A stretch of 7,189 nucleotides of DNA from Chloroflexota bacterium (GTDB taxonomy: Bacteria; Chloroflexota; Dehalococcoidia; Dehalococcoidales; RBG-16-60-22). Position 1 is the stretch's first letter, and the number at the start of each line of letters is the position of its first letter. The position numbers were made by a program, and so were the translations under genes. The stretch is from assembly GCA_022574315.1 (NCBI GenBank), contig JACZSH010000074.1, positions 1 to 7,189 on the forward strand. Direction: 5' to 3'. The notes under the pieces were generated by a model. The model worked only from the letters and a program-made list of their open reading frames with translations, was not told the DNA's origin and did not search any database. This document shows, in pieces, positions 6,105 through 7,189 of this stretch.

Positions 6105-6133
6105 AAGGGGGTGAAGATAAATTGATGGTATGA
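6105..6133 (+). other. Strong Shine-Dalgarno leader with a 3-codon frame (TTG ATG GTA TGA)
   Basis: AAGGGGGTGA (6105-6114) is a strong ribosome site ideally spaced for TTG 6122 or ATG 6125, not for ATG 6130 of the next gene. The frame from 6122 stops after three codons at TGA 6131-6133, and this stop overlaps ATG 6130 (ATGA). Ribosomes may terminate and restart on the 75-residue gene, or the site may serve to stabilise the 5' end of the mRNA. The same ten bases recur at 6840-6849. Confidence 0.4.
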
Positions 6134-6357
6134 ACGGGATGAAAGTGATCGTCGTTGGGGGTAAGAAAGCAACGCAAGGGCCGGTTGCTTTACTGGCCAG
6201 GCAAGGCACTGAAGCCGTAGCCACCAGCGGGGAATCGAAATCAATGTTAGCCGCGCCCGAACCGCGTTTAACGATAGACGAGAATTATGTTCATGACCGA
6301 TTTCAATACATCAGGCAAAAAATGAGAGAGGGGTTAAGCAACGATGAAGACTGTTAG
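6130..6357 (+). CDS. 75-residue protein of unknown function upstream of the SipW-type peptidase
   Basis: I do not recognise this protein. It begins MNGMKVIVVGGKK, continues through an Ala/Ser/Gly-rich, probably flexible part (residues about 14-45), and ends in a charged, helix-prone segment (ENYVHDRFQYIRQKMREGLSNDEDC, about 51-75). It has no convincing signal peptide or membrane helix. ATG 6130 overlaps the stop of the 3-codon leader frame; ATG 6139 (MKVIVV) is an alternative start but has no ribosome site. Its 3' end overlaps the peptidase start by 14 bases, and the peptidase ribosome site lies inside it, so it probably couples translation of the peptidase and may be an accessory factor. It is the first gene of the inferred secreted-protein operon. 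It could also be only a translated leader; gene reality is moderately supported by the overlap and position. Confidence 0.55.
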   Translation: MNGMKVIVVGGKKATQGPVALLARQGTEAVATSGESKSMLAAPEPRLTIDENYVHDRFQYIRQKMREGLSNDEDC

Positions 6358-6823
6358 CTGGCTGGTTACCGCATTACTGGGGGTGGCTCTGGCTGGTCTG
6401 GGCTTTATCTATTTTAACCCCGGCTATGAATTATTACTGGTCAGAAGCGAAAGTATGAAACCGGCCATCTATATGGGTGATCTGATAATCACCGGGCCGA
6501 TTAACGGACCTATTAACGGTGAGATAAAAGAGGGCACCGTGATTACCTACGAGCGCGATAAAAAGCTGATAACCCACCGGGTACTGTCGGTTGAGGGCCA
6601 GACGCTGACCACAAAAGGTGACGCCGTGGAAGACCCGGACCCGTGGTCAGTTTCTCTCTCCAGTGTGAGAAGTGTCTATCTCTTCAAGATTCCATTCGTC
6701 GGCTATTTAACCAGCTTCGTTCAAACCAAAATGGGCTGGTTCATAATGATTATCATTCCGGCAGCGCTACTGGTGGGCTGGCTGGCTAAGGATATAGTCA
6801 AAGAGGCACTCAGCGAAGCTTAA
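6344..6823 (+). CDS. sipW: SipW-type (archaeal/ER-like) signal peptidase I
   Basis: The 159-residue membrane protease removes signal peptides on the outer face of the membrane. It has an N-terminal membrane helix (about 5-24), the nucleophile motif SESMKP with catalytic S37, the box LITHRV with H78 in place of the lysine of ordinary bacterial enzymes, and KGDAVEDPDP with D93 and nearby acids. A C-terminal membrane helix (about 131-147) is followed by a short basic/acidic tail. The Ser-His-Asp set and small size are typical of the SipW/Sec11 class, which in Bacillus processes TasA and TapA. The start at 6344 is supported by GAGAGGGG (6325-6332). A tandem GPINGPING stretch (51-59) follows the Ser box, an in-frame 12-base duplication. 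The adjacent CalY-like gene, with its matching signal peptide, is the likely substrate. Confidence 0.92.
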   Translation: MKTVSWLVTALLGVALAGLGFIYFNPGYELLLVRSESMKPAIYMGDLIITGPINGPINGEIKEGTVITYERDKKLITHRVLSVEGQTLTTKGDAVEDPDPWSVSLSSVRSVYLFKIPFVGYLTSFVQTKMGWFIMIIIPAALLVGWLAKDIVKEALSEA

Positions 6824-6839
6824 TACGAACTTTAATGAA

Positions 6840-6885
6840 AAGGGGGTGACGCACATTGCATATAGTGAAGAGCGTACGCAAGTAA
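6840..6885 (+). other. Strong Shine-Dalgarno leader with a 9-codon frame before the CalY-like gene
   Basis: AAGGGGGTGA (6840-6849) is followed after 6 bases by TTG 6856, which opens a 9-codon frame (fMHIVKSVRK, TAA 6883-6885). The frame contains the palindrome GCGTACGC (6872-6879). It sits 36 bases before the CalY-like start, which has its own ribosome site. It may be a leader peptide or an mRNA-stabilising ribosome site (STAB-SD-like). It repeats the ten-base site found before the 75-residue gene. Confidence 0.4.
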
Positions 6886-6921
6886 TAAAAACACAGCCAT
6901 AGATACCTAAAGGAGGAAAAA

Positions 6922-7189
6922 ATGAAAAAGATACTTGGTTTAACAGTCGCCGCCTTGCTGGTCATGGGACTGGTCGGTGGCGGCACCTGGGCTTACTTCA
7001 GCGATACCGAGACAGGCACCGGCAGTATCACCGCCGGAACATTGGACATTACGCAGTCAGGCACCGCGTCCTTCTCACTTACGAATCAGGCGCCTGGCAT
7101 TCCAGCGACCATTGGCATCGACCTGATCCTTACAAACAATAGCTCCCTCCCCGGTGATTTGGAGATCTCCCTATCCGGTTTACTCAACC
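6922..7189 (+). CDS. CalY/TasA-like secreted protein with SipW-dependent signal peptide (5' part)
   Basis: The gene starts at ATG 6922 behind AAGGAGG (6910-6916) and runs off the window after 89 codons. Residues 1-24 form the signal peptide: the basic MKK, a hydrophobic core (ILGLTVAALLVMGLVGGG), then TWAYFSDTETGTGSITAGTL. That last block is the hallmark of the SipW-dependent signal family, as in TasA (GGGTWAAF) and camelysin CalY. Cleavage is likely near A24, giving a mature end around YFSDTE. The following residues (LDITQSGTASFSLTNQAPG and IDLILTNNSSLPGDLEISL) are strand-rich, as in the beta-sandwich of TasA-like proteins, which can assemble into extracellular fibres or sit at the cell surface. 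Placement directly after the SipW-type peptidase supports a substrate-enzyme pair. Whether it is a fibre subunit, a protease-like camelysin or another surface protein cannot be told from this part. Confidence 0.88.
   Translation, partial: MKKILGLTVAALLVMGLVGGGTWAYFSDTETGTGSITAGTLDITQSGTASFSLTNQAPGIPATIGIDLILTNNSSLPGDLEISLSGLLN

Noticed and set aside
6856..6888. TTGCAT ... TAATAA as an internal promoter before the CalY-like gene
   Set aside because: The spacing is 21 bases; the TTG is better explained as the start of a tiny frame after a strong ribosome site.
1..7189. CRISPR arrays, tRNA or rRNA genes, insertion sequences, phage genes
   Set aside because: I saw no regularly spaced long repeats, tRNA-like cloverleaf arms, rRNA blocks, transposase motifs or terminal inverted repeats.

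Overview
The window comes from a bacterium with mixed base composition (about half G+C), bacterial Shine-Dalgarno sites and sigma70-like promoters. The ferredoxin-like and hemerythrin-like redox proteins point to an anaerobe. The histidine kinase's phosphoacceptor segment (ALVHELKTPITP) and C-terminal GLGLGLSLSK...ELHGGRIW block resemble kinases I associate with Dehalococcoidia (Chloroflexota). That placement is inferred from memory and is only moderately secure.

Left block (1-1827, + strand): the 3' end of a NifU C-terminal-domain iron-sulfur carrier, a two-domain protein (ScdA_N/DUF1858-like Cys-rich head plus hemerythrin), a Cys-rich 'CPGS' iron-sulfur-type protein overlapping it by 4 bases, and a small stand-alone DUF2249 protein. 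Together they look like a small cluster for handling iron-sulfur clusters and O2 or nitric oxide stress. A strong hairpin lies in the gap after the NifU end.

Middle block (1889-5885): an OmpR-type response regulator on the - strand faces a CHASE4-HAMP-PAS histidine kinase and a second OmpR-type regulator on the + strand. Kinase and second regulator are translationally coupled (ATGA). The 398-base divergent gap holds a candidate promoter for each direction and a leader of about 200 bases before the kinase. The two receivers are close paralogues (about 55% identical by eye), but their DNA-binding domains differ strongly. A clear intrinsic terminator closes the kinase-regulator operon.

Right block (5954-7189): a promoter region with four direct TGTAAG-like half-sites at 11, 10 and 11 bases sits upstream of a 75-residue protein of unknown function, a SipW-type signal peptidase, and the start of a CalY/TasA-like secreted protein with a SipW-type signal peptide, cut by the window end. 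The half-sites have the geometry expected for a PhoB/OmpR-family regulator. The simplest model is that the CHASE4 kinase and the regulator just upstream control a SipW-dependent surface protein or fibre. Two near-identical Shine-Dalgarno leaders (AAGGGGGTGA), each followed by a tiny TTG-started frame, precede the 75-residue gene and the CalY-like gene.
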